Positions 48,852 to 61,180 of a stretch of 64,000 bases of DNA are shown piece by piece. The position numbers and the translations under genes were made by a program. Origin of the DNA: Lunularia cruciata (Eukaryota > Streptophyta > Marchantiopsida > Lunulariales > Lunulariaceae); NCBI GenBank assembly GCA_948567375.1, contig OX419758.1, positions 2,919,001 through 2,983,000 on the forward strand. Direction: 5' to 3'. The notes beneath the pieces were generated by a model, which did not search any database, had not been told where the DNA came from, and saw nothing but the letters and a program-made list of their open reading frames with translations. Each line of letters opens with the position of its first letter. Position 1 is the first letter of the stretch.

Positions 48852-51580
48852 TTGAGGGGAAGAAGAGTACTCGTTGTCCTAGACGATGTTGACATGCAGG
48901 AAGTTGATGAAGGAAGGGATATAGAGATTGTTCCAAAGTGGTCAACGCGAGGAGCAGAAGGTTGCGTGTTTATATTGACATCTCGTAATAAACGGTTTTT
49001 GAACATGTTGGATGAAATGCGCATATACGAGATGGAGGTTTTGGATGGAGAATTGTCCAAGAAGCTTTTCATCAGTCATGCATTCCCTGGTAAAGAGACC
49101 CCTCCTCAATCGTTAGTGCCATATGTGGAGAAGATTGTGCTGAAGTGTGGGGGTCTACCCTTGACACTGGAAGTCTTGGGAAGATCTTTGAAGACGAAGA
49201 AGAGGCCCGAGGTTTGGGAAGAGATTTGGGAGGCACTTATGCAAGCAGAAAGTGTTCCTGGATCTAGCCTGGAGGACGTTTGGCTGAAGTTGAAAGTGAG
49301 CTATGACAGACTGGAAGCTTCGGCACAACAGGTGTTTATTGACGCAGCAACTTTCTTTTCTTCTGAAAGGAAACCTGCACTGTATCACTATATACCGTGT
49401 TCGTATGACCATACTCGAGGCTTCCCATCTGAAGCGTCGAGTGTCTGGAGACTCGCCGATGCCAAAGCTGCTTGGAAGACGGTTTACAAAACTGCAGCAA
49501 GCCTGTGGGAAAATTTGGTGGATATGTCGCTGGTTAAAGACGTGGACGATGAATCACCCATTCAAGTACATGAACACCTGAAGACTCTGGCTTACAGAAT
49601 TGGAAATAAAATGGCGTTATCAGTACACAAAAGTTACGTTGGGGTACGGGATAGCTTCAACCATTTCTTCGCACTTTCGTTCGGATTCAAACCTTTCACT
49701 GCACTTTCTACCTTCAGGATGACCCTAAACCGTATGTATATGCAAATCTCTCGTGTATATGGCATCTTACAAACAAAGTGTGATGAATATGGTTGCAGGA
49801 CAAACTGGAAAGAGTCCCGCCCGAAATTAGGTACCGGCACTTCCTGGGTTTTTTTGTTGGCGATAAGGATCGCATAAGTTTAGCAGCTGTTTGCGGAATG
49901 AGAAGTCTGCGGTTCGTGGAATTGCTGGGCTTCGAATTCGTAGGGACCACGTTCAGGATAGCTATCTTACCTTCTGCAATTGCCATCTTCAGAACCGAAC
50001 TCGATTGCAGCAATGTCTCTTTTGAATCGTCCAATGCTCTCGTGATTCTGGAAATGGGATCGCTTTCATGGAAAGGTTTGCCGGATTCGATTTTCAAGTT
50101 GAATATGCTCCAAACATTGTCGTTGGAGGCGAAAAATCTTGTGAGCTTGTCCGAATCTTTCGGTCAGCTTACGGCTCTCCGGCATTTGGTTCTCAAATGT
50201 GAGCGGCTCACGTCGTTGCCAGCTTCATTTGGTCAGTTGAGACAGCTACAGTCTTTGCTTCTGGAGTGCAATAGTATTCCAACGTTACCCGATGCCTTTG
50301 GAGAACTCGAAGCACTTCGAGAGCTTACTGTCACATCTCTATACCTTAGGTTTTTACCGACTACTTTCGGCCGCCTGCATCACTTAAAACGTTTGGAACT
50401 TCACAATCTACACGAGCGCTTGCCTGATTCCTTCGGCAGTCTGCTCGCTCTGGAAGATTTCTGGCTGATGGGCTATGGTTCGGAAAGTTTGCCGGATTCA
50501 TTCGGGAATCTTGCGAAGTTGCGCCTTCTTGAGATCAGTAACTGTTCCGCTTTGCGAGAATTGCCGTCTACTTTGGGGAAACTTCGCCTGCTAGAATATT
50601 TGGTGATCCACGGGGCCCCTTGTCTTGAAAGCCTCCCGACCAGCATTGAAAATCTAAACCGTTTACAGCAGAAAGGCTTGTTCAGCATATCTGATTTTAC
50701 TCGTTCCTTTCTTCTACCGGAAGCTGTAGGACAGTTGCCGAGCCTGAAACATTTGAACATCGGTAAAGCACCCATACTCACTCTGCCGGATTTACGCGGC
50801 TTAACTTCACTAGAACGCTTCATACTTGACAGGGACCCAAAATCACTAGTAGTAGACCCGCGCCTGACCAAGTTTGCAAATATACTGTCATTACCATCCA
50901 CTCTGGAAACTATTGAGTTCTCCCGTTTCAGTGTAGAAATACTGCCCAGTTTGGATGCTTGTACTACTTTGCGACGCTTGTCTTTCGAAGACTTACACGG
51001 AATAGAGAACATACCTGACTTACATTTGCCGTCCTTAGAGACACTTCGTCTCTCCGGACTAACAAGGGTTTGCGATCTTCCCAGTCTGGATAGACTAACT
51101 TCATTGACATCCCTTAGATTTAGCGAATTACCCGGACTTTCAACTCTCCCCCGCTTAGACAGATTAATCTCTTTGACAAACCTGGTAATTTCTGGTTTAA
51201 ACGTCACTGATCTTCCCAATTTAGGGGTACTCCCTTCATTGCAAATTCTAAAACTGCAGGCGCTGCCCAATCTCACCAAAGTACCAGAACTATCTTTGCT
51301 TTTCCCCAGATTGTCGGAACTTGAAATAGATGGGCTAAAAGGTGTAAAAGAAATTCCCAGTTTGTGTGGACTGAGTTCTCTGAAGGACTTGATTATCACA
51401 GAGTTACCTGAGCTAGAGAACTTTCCGCAGCTACCCTTGTTCTCTTTGAAGGTATTGTCTGTTTACTCTCTTACGAGATGTGTAGTCCCGGATTGGCTCC
51501 GCCCGTTTCACAAGGAGATCCCGTCATCTTTGTCAATATTTGACCTCCAGGATGGTCGTATTGTAAGAACATTCCCTTAA
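48852..51580 (+). CDS. NLR copy 2: NB-ARC-LRR protein, 5'-truncated, 2 exons
   Basis: A plant intracellular immune-receptor type protein; the visible part has 857 codons. Exon a is 48852-49643 (the frame is open somewhat further 5' to the LINE junction) and exon b is 49799-51580, with a GT-AG intron in phase 0. Exon a has kinase-2 ('RVLVVLDDVD', residues 5-14), RNBS-B ('VFILTSRNKR'), RNBS-C ('KLFISHAF'), GLPL ('CGGLPLTLEVLG', 99-110), RNBS-D ('LKVSYDRLEASAQQVFID') and, in the MHD position, 'VHE' (239-241). Exon b codes for about 20 leucine-rich repeats, including 'LTSLPASFGQL' units and a distinctive 'LPSLETLRLSGLTRVCDLPS' block, and ends at a natural stop. The P-loop and any N-terminal signalling domain are missing, replaced by a LINE fragment; no ATG sits at a sensible place (the counted start is a TTG). 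It is either a pseudogene or is expressed from an upstream exon not seen here. Confidence 0.85.
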
Positions 51581-53189
51581 ATTGCACAGTTTATTTAGTC
51601 GATCAGTCTTATTGTCCAGTGACTCAAAAGACAGTTTTGCAATCGGTATATCTTCTTGGTCCATCTTGCCGTATAGCAGGATGAGGTAAGATAAGGTGAT
51701 TGCAGGCTATCAATCTTTGCATCAAGTGCTACAGAAGACATTTTTTCTATGCTACACTTAATATATCAGCGGCAAAGAATGGTAGATTGTATAGTTGATT
51801 TAGGTTTAATCTTCTCTTTCCATTCCCTTCTTCATTGCCTTCTATTGCTTGAACACCCACCCAATTTCAGATTCGCGAAATCTGAATGGGCACGAGCGGA
51901 ATTTCCTTTCTTGCTTATCTGAAGAGGTTAGGATACGAAGTAAGTTGCGTGATGGGGTACTTAAAAATTATCTGATGTCGAGAAGAAGTCAATAGTGCCA
52001 TCTTAAATCTTGGTGCAAACCGCCGGTAAATCTCAAATCTTTCGCTAAATGGATGCTATACATTATAATTTGTGTAAGAAATGGTTCTCTTTGTGAGAAT
52101 TGAGAGAAAGAAAGGAACTCATGTGAATGATCATTTCAGGAGTAAGAAAGCTAGCTACATTCCATATTCTTCTAATTCAAAAGTTATTTCCAACAAATTT
52201 ATGGTAACTTGATCACCTTTCGTTCAAAAATATTTGGTTAGTTTCATTCCGAAAGTTTAGATTTTTATTTGTGTCATGTTGGCATAATAGATAATAGAAA
52301 TAAAAAATTAATATGAAGAACAAGAGTAGTTGATGACTTTGCACAAGGTAAAGATTATTATATAAATATTATTTGGAAAATTGAATACAATATCGATATC
52401 TTGTTTGTAAACTTATGGTGTAAACCAATATAGATTTTTAGACCTAATTGATGGATTGAAATTATAGAGGATTTGTGTATTGTTAGGGGTACATAAATCA
52501 TAATAGTACATGATCTAAGATATCATCTTGCTATATAGAATTTGTGTACTATATTCAAAAAATCAAAAGAATCTATGATTAATGTTTCATTTAACGAACG
52601 GAAACGAGTATGGTTATTCACAGCGGGAGAACTATATACAATGTGATATTTTTCTCTCTCGCGAAGTCTCTAAATTGACTACAAGCAAATTGTGATAATC
52701 TGCTTTAAATGTTTAATGGCGGACTCGTTGTTGGTGCTAGTTACATATTCATATTCTAGTAGTGGATGCCGGTGGTGCTAAACATGGATTTTATCTCAAA
52801 TGATCATCTTCTAGTTTGCTTATTACATCATCTAAAACGCAGAATTTATAATATTGAATGAACAATATATTTTATTGTTCTCAACAAAGAAGTAACTTTA
52901 ACTACATGAATCTTCATGTTTAAGACCATGTTTTCCGACAAGTATAGTTTGCTAGGTGTTTGAATTTGCTAGAAAGGGTATTTACTTTTAAATTCTTATA
53001 TGGTATTAATAAAAATGATCATAATATTAGTTTATTACTAAAAAAAATTAAGAGATAAAAGAACTCCCTTCAATTCAGAGCTGTAATAAATGTCTGTTCC
53101 TTGTTCCCTTATTGAACTTCAAAGTGTCCAATGGTACAGGTCATTGGGTCACACACAGTAAGTTGTCTCGATTTAATGTGGATTTACAA
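51581..53189. other. NLR copy 2 3' flank and AT-rich spacer
   Basis: To about 52.16 kb it mirrors the flank after NLR copy 1. Beyond that it is AT-rich with nothing recognised. Confidence 0.6.
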
Positions 53190-53455
53190 AAAAGCAACCA
53201 CATAGAACACATGAAGGAGGAAGGATGGGAAGACCCCATCAACCCATACAAAGGAGAGATAAAAAAAGGTATAATAGGGCTAGGCTCCAATAGTAGCAAT
53301 ATGAGAAATTTGCCTTATCGCATCTTAGATATCCGAGTTATGCAAGTCGTATAGTCTAACAACTATTGGAGCATTTGAAGAAGCATCACCTAGTGTGGTT
53401 GCTCTCCTGTGGATTGTACCAACCAATGCTCTCTATAGTGCAATGAAAACACGTT
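53190..53455 (+). repeat. Dispersed 'GGGGCTTAGCCCC' repeat, longest copy
   Basis: Runs from 'gcaaccacatag' through 'ggatgggaagaccccatc', a mutated 'agggctaggctcc', 'gagaaatttgcc', 'catcacctagtgtgg' and 'ctctcctgtggatt' to 'ctctatagtgcaatgaaaac'. The second half matches the tail of the repeat block in R copies 1 and 2 (about 560-690 and 18.93-19.04 kb), linking the two repeat types. Confidence 0.65.
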
Positions 53456-53489
53456 GTCTAAAGTATACTACAAAGTACAAGAGTGAGAG

Positions 53490-56107
53490 TGGTACCCTCG
53501 ACGTCTAATATGATAAGCTCCTATGCACTCCTTGACAAATATGTTGAACGTGGCATCCATCTCTCCATACAACTCCAAGGCTAGAGGAACAAAGAAATGA
53601 CCTCACTACATTCCCCTATACTTGGAGACCTTACGTGTTACTACCCCACTCGCCGCCCATCCATGAAGATGAGTAGTCATTGTCTCCAAGATTGCATCAT
53701 GTGTTGGATCTGTAACCACAACATCCGCCACTATCACTTGATCATCTGGGACCAAGTATAAGTATGCTTTGACACATGTTGTTTGCAAAGCATATGAATG
53801 CTCCTTCCAAGCAAGGTATCCACTTTCTTGTGCCATAGAAAACACTATATCCTTGATGGCATCATGGGTAGCTATCCTCTGTCCTCCAAAAGGACACCAT
53901 GTCATATGGACCACTACTGCATCTAGTGTAGAACCACACTCACAAATGAGTAACAAAGATGCAAATGGGTGGACCAAATTTAACAAAACCTCATCATTGT
54001 AGAGAAGGTGGTTGGTGTAAGTCATAATACTCTAATGTATGGTTGAGCTCGGATCCAAGAACTTACACCCTTGCTGGAGCAAGAGCAAAGACCTGCTCTA
54101 GTTGCCCGAGGAGTGGACAAGTCAACTAAGAGAGAATGTAATATATGCTAGCATTGTCTCTCCATCAAGGAAGATTGCAAATCTATGGTCCAATCTGATG
54201 GTAATGAAGCAAAGGATGGAAAGTCCTCCAATGCCCGTGGGGATAGACCATCTCTTGACTGCCAAAATAACACATGGAGAGAGAAGGATACCTCCTCCAC
54301 CTTGGTCACATATGTCTCCAAAATTGGCCTATCAACAACCATAAAATGAGAGGAAAGTATGGATGCCAATAGAGCAAAACTACCCAAAAATGCTATAGGT
54401 GTCATCTCCTCCATATGCTTACATCTTTGCACAAGATTTGTAGAGATGTTTGTTTACATGCCAAATCTCCCATCACATACTCAAATATCCTTGGTCTGAT
54501 TATATCACCAAAGACTCCCATAATCCTCATATTAAAAGCTCTCAAAGTGATAGGACAGTCAAGGAAGGAGGAATCATGCAAGGTTGATTGATTGGCAATA
54601 CTAGAGGAGAGTATACCAAATTATACCTGCAGTATTCCTAGTAGAGTAATATCATTCATATGGAGAATATCCTCTGCAAGGGCAGCATCTAAGAAGCATG
54701 TGAAAAGATCCTTGAAGCATATTGGCATTCCAAGAATATGTAGTCCATCTATAGATATGTGTAATACCATGAGCTAGCCATATCATCTAGATGTGAAATT
54801 TGGTTTGGTAACATCTAGAATAATTTAATGCATGATGGTCAAAATAGATCAGATAGAAGCATCACCAAAAGAGTACTTCTACTAATAGAGCATAAACCGA
54901 AATAGAGACTTGAGAACCTTAGAACCAATAGCTAGACATATGATTTAAAGGTGAGAATTGGTTTGGTAACATCTGGAAGGATGTTACACATGATGAACTA
55001 AACAAATAAAAAAGAGGTATCACCAAAAGGAGACTTCTACTAATAGAGTAGGAACCAAAATATGCTTGAAATCTTTGAAGGCAAATTTTTGAGGCCTTAA
55101 CGGATGAATTAGGCCTTGAAAATGTGCAATTCCTCCCCCCAATAGAGGAAAGGCTAGACTTCACTCCCCCCTAGTTTTTCTCATCGAGAGCTTTCCAATG
55201 GTACCTCACTCATGTGATTCTGAGACTCCTACAGGAAGATTCCCTAAAAGATTCCCTCCGGTCAAAGCTTGTTTGACCAACCAGATAGGACCTAGACCGA
55301 CATGTCACCCATCCCAGTAAGTAATCCAAGGGTGGAGCTTGATGACATGTCACCTATCTGTATGCCTAATCCTATGGTGAAGCTTCCTTGGAGGAGATCC
55401 TCTTTGTCTATATAATAAAGAGAAGGTGCTCCTTTGGAGCACCGAATGTTGAGGGTGTAATTTGTGTTTTCTCTCTTCTCTTGTCCTCGAAGCATTACAA
55501 TATGACACACTCCTCTAGAAGCTCAAGGAGGGAAATACACAACTTGGCATGGCCAAAGTAGTAGATAAGAGAGCTTTGAAATGAGCCATAGCAAACAAAG
55601 GTCCAAAAAAAGATCTCCTTGTTGTGTATCGACAACTGATTCCAAAAAAATGACTCTTTCATGTGACCAACTATGCTAGTAGTAAATGGAAGCAAGAGAG
55701 CCATACAATGACCGCACAAAGGAATGAGACTTGCCAAGGATCCATTGGTCTCCCTTAGCTCTCTAAAGATGGATGCCCAAGAGCTACTATTAAAAGTATT
55801 CTCAACATCCACATGTAAGATGATCCACTCTTACTATAATAATAGCATTGTTGGAAGAAGCTACTCTAAATTTTAATCCATCAAGCACTTTTTCAATAAA
55901 AGACTATAGAACCTACTACTACAAGGTGTATTCCTCAAGCATAGAAATTTTTCTAAGCCTTAATTTTAGTGACATTTTGCATTGGAGCACTCTCAAGGAA
56001 TGATTCTCCAAAACTAAAGCATGGTCAGAATAATTTCATCATCCAATCACTACCACATGTTGAAATAAACCCTTAATAAGAAACAAGTCAACCACTAACC
56101 ATTGAGG
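53490..56107 (-). mobile_element. LINE-like non-LTR retrotransposon ORF, interrupted
   Basis: The minus-strand translation, read from high to low coordinates, gives a reverse-transcriptase ORF of a type common in non-seed plants. A 5' part spans 56107-55850. The palm-region start is at 55812 ('DVENTFNSSSWASIFRELRE'), the thumb and connection at 54430-54150 ('IAFLGSFALLASILSSHFMV'), and the C-terminal domain at 54025-53490 ('QRIATHDAIKDIVFSMAQ', 'ADVVVTDPT', 'FVPLALELYGEMDATFNIF'). The frame changes several times: the stretch after about 55.7 kb is out of frame, and a stop lies near 53.6 kb. A 740-bp solo LTR splits it at 54760-55499. Part of its 5' side is repeated at 48563-48826. I recognise it from family resemblance, not a search. 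Confidence 0.7.
54760..55499 (-). mobile_element. Solo LTR, copy 2 (inserted in the LINE)
   Basis: 740 bp in reverse orientation to 27734-28495 and clearly the same family ('ggacaagagaagag', 'ggagcaccttctctttatta', 'gctttccaatggtacctcac' on one or other strand). The ends are TGTAAT...ATTACA. It is flanked by a perfect 5-bp target duplication, ATATG at 54755-54759 and 55500-55504. No coding region remains. Confidence 0.92.
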
Positions 56108-57407
56108 GGTTCAAATGGGAACTTTATGGGTTTTTTAGGGGACTTGATACTTTTCCATAAACTTGAGGGTTGGTGCAAAAAAGAAAAAGAGGTGCAAAAT
56201 GGAATGGCCATAAAATGTACCACAATTGCAGCTGAATTTTCAGGTTAAATATAGGTGAGTTGCAGCTGAATTTATGGGTTACATATGGGTGAGTTTAGGA
56301 GTCAGTTCAAATGTTTCCTTGGTCAGATTAGTAACATCTCAGTGAAGACATTTCCTAAGCTAATTCAAATTAAATTCATGAGGAAGGATGTGAAAGAGTT
56401 ACAAGTTGCCACATGTCAAAAGAATTGGCATCAAGTAGGGTGGCTCTTATGGTAGCAAGTTTGAAAACTTGAAGAGGTTGCATACACCCAGATCCTTTTG
56501 GAAAACTAGGAACTTAGTTCCTCTCAGCCCAATCAATGATCAATAAACAATAGAGAGTGCAGACAAATGCTCTAAAGCTTGATGGATAGTTTGGAATGCC
56601 AATAGTGAATGAAATAGAGAATAAAAATCAGTTAAAAAGTGCCATCATTGCAAATTAGAAGCCAACTTTTTTTGGAGCAAAGTTGGGGTTTGATTTTGGA
56701 GGTAGGAGATTGTTAAAGTGATCAAGGTACTCATCTTCCTCTCTCAATGTCAACACTAATGAGTTCTCTTATTCTATCAATCCACCCAATCTAAATGGAA
56801 AATGTGCACTAATCCCCCATGTTTATGCATCCTTTTATAATGGTTTCACATTTTCTTATCCTTGTGGCCAATCTAAGTTATAATGCATTTCTAATGCCAT
56901 TGGCATTTGTGAGCTTCCAAGATTTGTTAAGAATGGTGTGTGAAACGAGTTCCACTCTCTATAGGACTCCTTTGCTCAACCCCCAGTAATTTGTAAAACT
57001 CCTTTCACTCCCATGAATAGGTTTGAGGAATAGTTCAAGACATCTAGTACCACCCTTTTGCACCATGCAAAAGGTGAAGAAAAATCTCTCTAATGATAGA
57101 TTTAGAATGGTCAGCCATTACTATGCATAGATTCTTGACTATTTAGAGGAGTCTTATCATTTTCTTTGTATTATGGGAGGCACTTGCAAGAAGCCAATGT
57201 AGAAGAGCATTGCATTTATAATGATGAGCCAATACAAAAGAGCACCACATTTATCATGATAGTCATGGTGAAATTTGGGAGAGGTTTTATTTGAGTGGAT
57301 GAATGAATTTGATTAAAGAAAAAAGTGGCAAGGATATATGGCTTCCTACATGTCTGCCTAATATGTCAAGGACAAGTGCACAAGGGAAGGTTTAATTGAG
57401 TGTGAAT
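56108..57407. other. Unassigned spacer left of the gypsy 3' LTR
   Basis: 1.3 kb with no supported gene. 'cagctgaatttatgggttac' and a similar phrase nearby form a short imperfect direct repeat near 56.23-56.29 kb. Nothing else is recognised. Confidence 0.45.
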
Positions 57408-58168
57408 TGTAAAATGTTGGACAATCATAGATGATAAATTAAATCATTGGTGTTCTGTAAGCCGGCCTGTCTCTCACTCAAGATGAACCTCTGATGGCTA
57501 TTATGGTAGCGCACCATGGACTAAGAAGGCAAGGAACCCGAACTCCATCATACTCCTCCAAGGCTAACACTCCAAGGCTCAAGACATTGCTCACTAGAGA
57601 ACTCAATGAGAGAGAGATAGTTGCAAATGAGAGAGAGATAGTTGCAAATGAAAGGATGATGAGTACCTCCTCACCCCTTGTTTATATACATGTGAAATAG
57701 TTACGTACCAAAGTTACTAATTACCATTGTAACTCAAGTTACTAGACTAAAAGTCAAGTAAAGTCAAAAAGTAGAAAGGAATATCCATTCACATGGGCAT
57801 ATTCCCCTAAGCATGTGGTCTTATCTTGACCCAACCACTAAAGCAAGGATTCCTTCACATGGGCTATCCTTGGACTAAAGAAGAATCCAAAACAAAAAGG
57901 CTTGCGGGCCCAAGAGTTCTCAACTCTTTCCCCAAAGCCAAACACCTAGGAATAATACCAAGTCAACACACTAAAATCCAAAATAGTGGTGCTCATCTTT
58001 TCTACTTCCTCTAAAGTAAGGTCCCATCTATCTTAGCTATGACTAACTTTAGCTAACCATGACTAATATAAAACCATCCTTTATCTCTATATAAATAATA
58101 TCTCTTAAGTACTTGTAATACCAAGCTAAATATCACAATACCATGCACATGCACAAATGGGTGTTACA
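57408..58168 (-). repeat. 3' LTR of the younger Ty3/gypsy element
   Basis: On the minus strand the LTR begins TGTAACACCC at 58168, right after a polypurine tract ('CCGGGGGTAAA'). The far end is either at 57408 or 57456, both TG-type ends when read on the plus strand. The partner 5' LTR is outside the window, so the far end cannot be fixed. It contains a short 19-bp tandem repeat ('gagagagatagttgcaaat') near 57.61 kb. Confidence 0.65.
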
Positions 58169-58216
58169 TTTACCCCCGGACTAAGTTTTCACTTTGTCCT
58201 CAAAGTGAAGGTCTCT

Positions 58217-61087
58217 CTACCTTCTATGGTACATCTTCAACTTATCATGGTTAATCCTATCAAAGTGTCTTCCTCCCAACTCCTTGAGATCATAAGTGTA
58301 ATTTCCCCACACCTTCTCTACTATGAAAGGTCCAAAGTACTTAGGCAAAAACTTCTTTTGCACTCTCTTGAATCGAATGGAATCAAACAACATTACCCAA
58401 TCACCTTCTTTGAAAGGCTCCACCTTCTTCTTGCCTTGCCTCTTGTCATAGCTCTCCTTTTGTTTCCTTTGGGCTTGCTCCACTCAAACCATAGCAACTG
58501 CTCTTGCCTCTTCCAACTCCATGAGTTGATCCTTCCTTGACTTCTCTGCATCACTTCCTTGTGCTTTCTTCAATCTCCTATGAATGCTTTGGAAGGTAGG
58601 AAGATCAAAGTGAATAGGTAAGGTAGAATCAATACCATACACCAATTGGAATGGAGAATATCTAGTGGAAGTCTTCATGTTTGTCCTATACTCCCACAAA
58701 ACTGCATGAATCCTCTTGTCCCAATGATGTTTAGCCCCCTCCATTTCTGCATCTTTGGCCAACATCATGCACAAGGTCTGATTGGTTCTCTCTGCCAAGC
58801 CATTGGAATTTGGCTTATAGGATGTAGTTACTCTATGTGTGATAGAGAAATGTCGTAGCATGGCTGTAGTAATGCTTCCTGTAAACTCTCCTCCTCTATC
58901 AGAAACCAACTCCAAAGGGCATCCAAACCTAGTGATAATGCGTTCATAAAGAAATCTACCCACTTCATCTTCATTCTTGTCCCTCAATGGTCTAGCCTCA
59001 ACCCACTTGGTAAGGTAATTAGTAACTACCACAATGTACCGATTGTTCCTTGGGGTTCTATTGAGAGGTCCTACAAAATCAATTCCCCACTTCTCAAAGG
59101 GTCCTAGCAATGGAATTGATCTAAGTGGTGGAGTGGATGTAGACTTTCTAGGAAAAGCTTGACAAACATGACAAGTTTTGCAATAATCAAGACAATCCTT
59201 GAAAATCCCTCTCCAATGGTAACCTGCATCTAGAATCTTGAAAGCAGTCACCTTTCCTGCAAAGTGTCCTCCACATACTAAACCTTCATGAAACTCCTTT
59301 ATGAGTAGGATAGACTCTTCCTTACCCACTGCTCTTCGAAATAGACCATCTGCTCCTTGGTGAAAAAGAATATCCTCCACCATTGTGTAAGGTCTAGATT
59401 TTGCTGCAAGGGCCTTCCTCTCCCTAGCATGCATCCCTTCTGGATAGTTACCTCTTGTCACAAAATCCACAATCTCCTTGTACTCCATTGGAACCTCTTG
59501 AGTGACTGAGATTGTCATGAGCTCCTCATCCGGGAAAGAATCATCTACTGGCTCATCTCCATCATGATCATAGGCTCTAAATAACAAATCAACATTTGCA
59601 TGTTTCTTTCCTGGCCTATCCTCAATTGTGTAGTCATACTCAGACAAGAGTATCATCCACCTTGCTAGTCTCCCTTCAACATTAGGCTTGTTGAAGATGT
59701 ATTTCAAAGCCTTGTGATCCGTGAAAATTGTGGCTTTCCCTCCAATCAAGTAGTGTCTAAACTTCTTGAGACCAAAGATCACTGCCAACCCTTCTCTCTC
59801 TGTGACAGAGTAGTTCTTCTCTGCTGAAACCATCTGCCTACTAGCATAAGCTATTGGATGATCATGCCCATCTTGGTCTAATTGACTAAGAGTGCATCCT
59901 ATAGCTACATTAGAAGCATCAGTGTAGAGGATGAAAGGCTTACTCCAATCAGGTTTAGCAAGAATTGGAGCTACAACAAGGGATTGCTTGAGCTCCTCAA
60001 AAGCTTTGAGAGCCTCCTTGTCTTCCAAAATCACCATGTAATCTACACCCTTCTTCATGTAGATGGTCAATGCATAAGCCTTGTTGGAAAATGAGAAGAT
60101 GAACCTCCTATAGTACCCAACCATTCCCAAGAATTGGCGTAACTTTGTCAAGCTTGAAGGGAATGGAAGGTATGAGATTTTCCTCATCTTCTCAGGATCA
60201 ACTGCTATTCCATCCTTGGAGATGATGTGCCCCAAAAGTAGACCTTCTTCACATCCAAAAATGCACTTCTCTGGGTTGAGTGATGCATTTGCCTCATCCA
60301 AGCGTTGCAAGACTTTGATTAGGTGCTCAAAGTGCTCCTCCTTGCTCCCATAGACACAAAAGTCATCAATGAAATCTCTCACAAATTTCCCAATGAAAGG
60401 TTCAAATACCTTGTTCATGAACCGTTGGAATGTGGCTGGAGCATTGCAAAGCCCAAAAGGCATGACCTTGAAAGCGTAAGTTCCCCAAGGTGTGGTGAAT
60501 GTGGTGAGTTGTTGATGCTCTGGTGCAATCTTAATTTGGTTATATCCACTATAACCATCTCCAAAATTGTACCTCTCATGACTTGCAACCTCCTCCAAGA
60601 TCTCATCAATGAATGGCAATGGGTAGTAGTCCTTCTTGGTAACAGCATTGAGCTTCTTGTAATCCACACATACCCAAAGCTTGCCATTCTTTTTCTTCAC
60701 AATGACAATTGGAGACACCCATTCTGAATTCTCCACCTCAAAGATAAATCCAGCCTCCTTGAGCTTATCAATCTCCTCCTTCACAACCAAAGATATTGGT
60801 GGGCTAATGCGACGCTGCTTTTGGCGGATTGGTCTTGCATGTGACTCCACCTCTATCTTGTGCTCCTCCAAGGTGACTTCCTTCAAATCCTTGTAACTAA
60901 AAGCAAACACATGGATGAACTTGTGGAAAATCTCCTCAAATCTCACCTTCTCCTCCTTGGTAACATTTGGGCCATACTTGAGGGTAGATAACCTTCTCTC
61001 TACCTCCTCAAGTGTCAATGGTGATTTATTTGGGTCCTTCAAAACCTCTGGCTTAGGTGCAAAATCCATAGCACACAAAGGATACAC
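58217..61087 (-). CDS. Pol (RT, RNase H, integrase) of the younger gypsy element
   Basis: Retrotransposon polyprotein that copies element RNA into DNA and inserts it in the genome. Order from the N-terminus: a short leader, reverse transcriptase (about residues 60-330), RNase H (about 380-500), zinc-binding and catalytic integrase (about 580-820), then the C-terminal tail. It follows gag-protease in the same orientation, with a short gap; elements of this group may join the two by read-through. Treated here as part of a fossil. Confidence 0.85.
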
Positions 61088-61180
61088 ATCTCAATCAGAT
61101 TCAGATTCATCCTCCTCCGTGGAAGTCTCCTCTTCCATGCTTGTGTCCACACCTGAAGCTCCACCTTCAAAATCTGATTC

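Noticed and set aside
50473-51399. 308-codon frame antisense to the NLR LRR
   Set aside because: Serine/arginine-rich complement of the regular LRR codons; the sense frame has clear LRR structure and splice sites.
58157-58540. 127-codon plus-strand frame at the end of the young gypsy pol
   Set aside because: Antisense to the pol C-terminus and crossing the polypurine tract/LTR border; no family resemblance.
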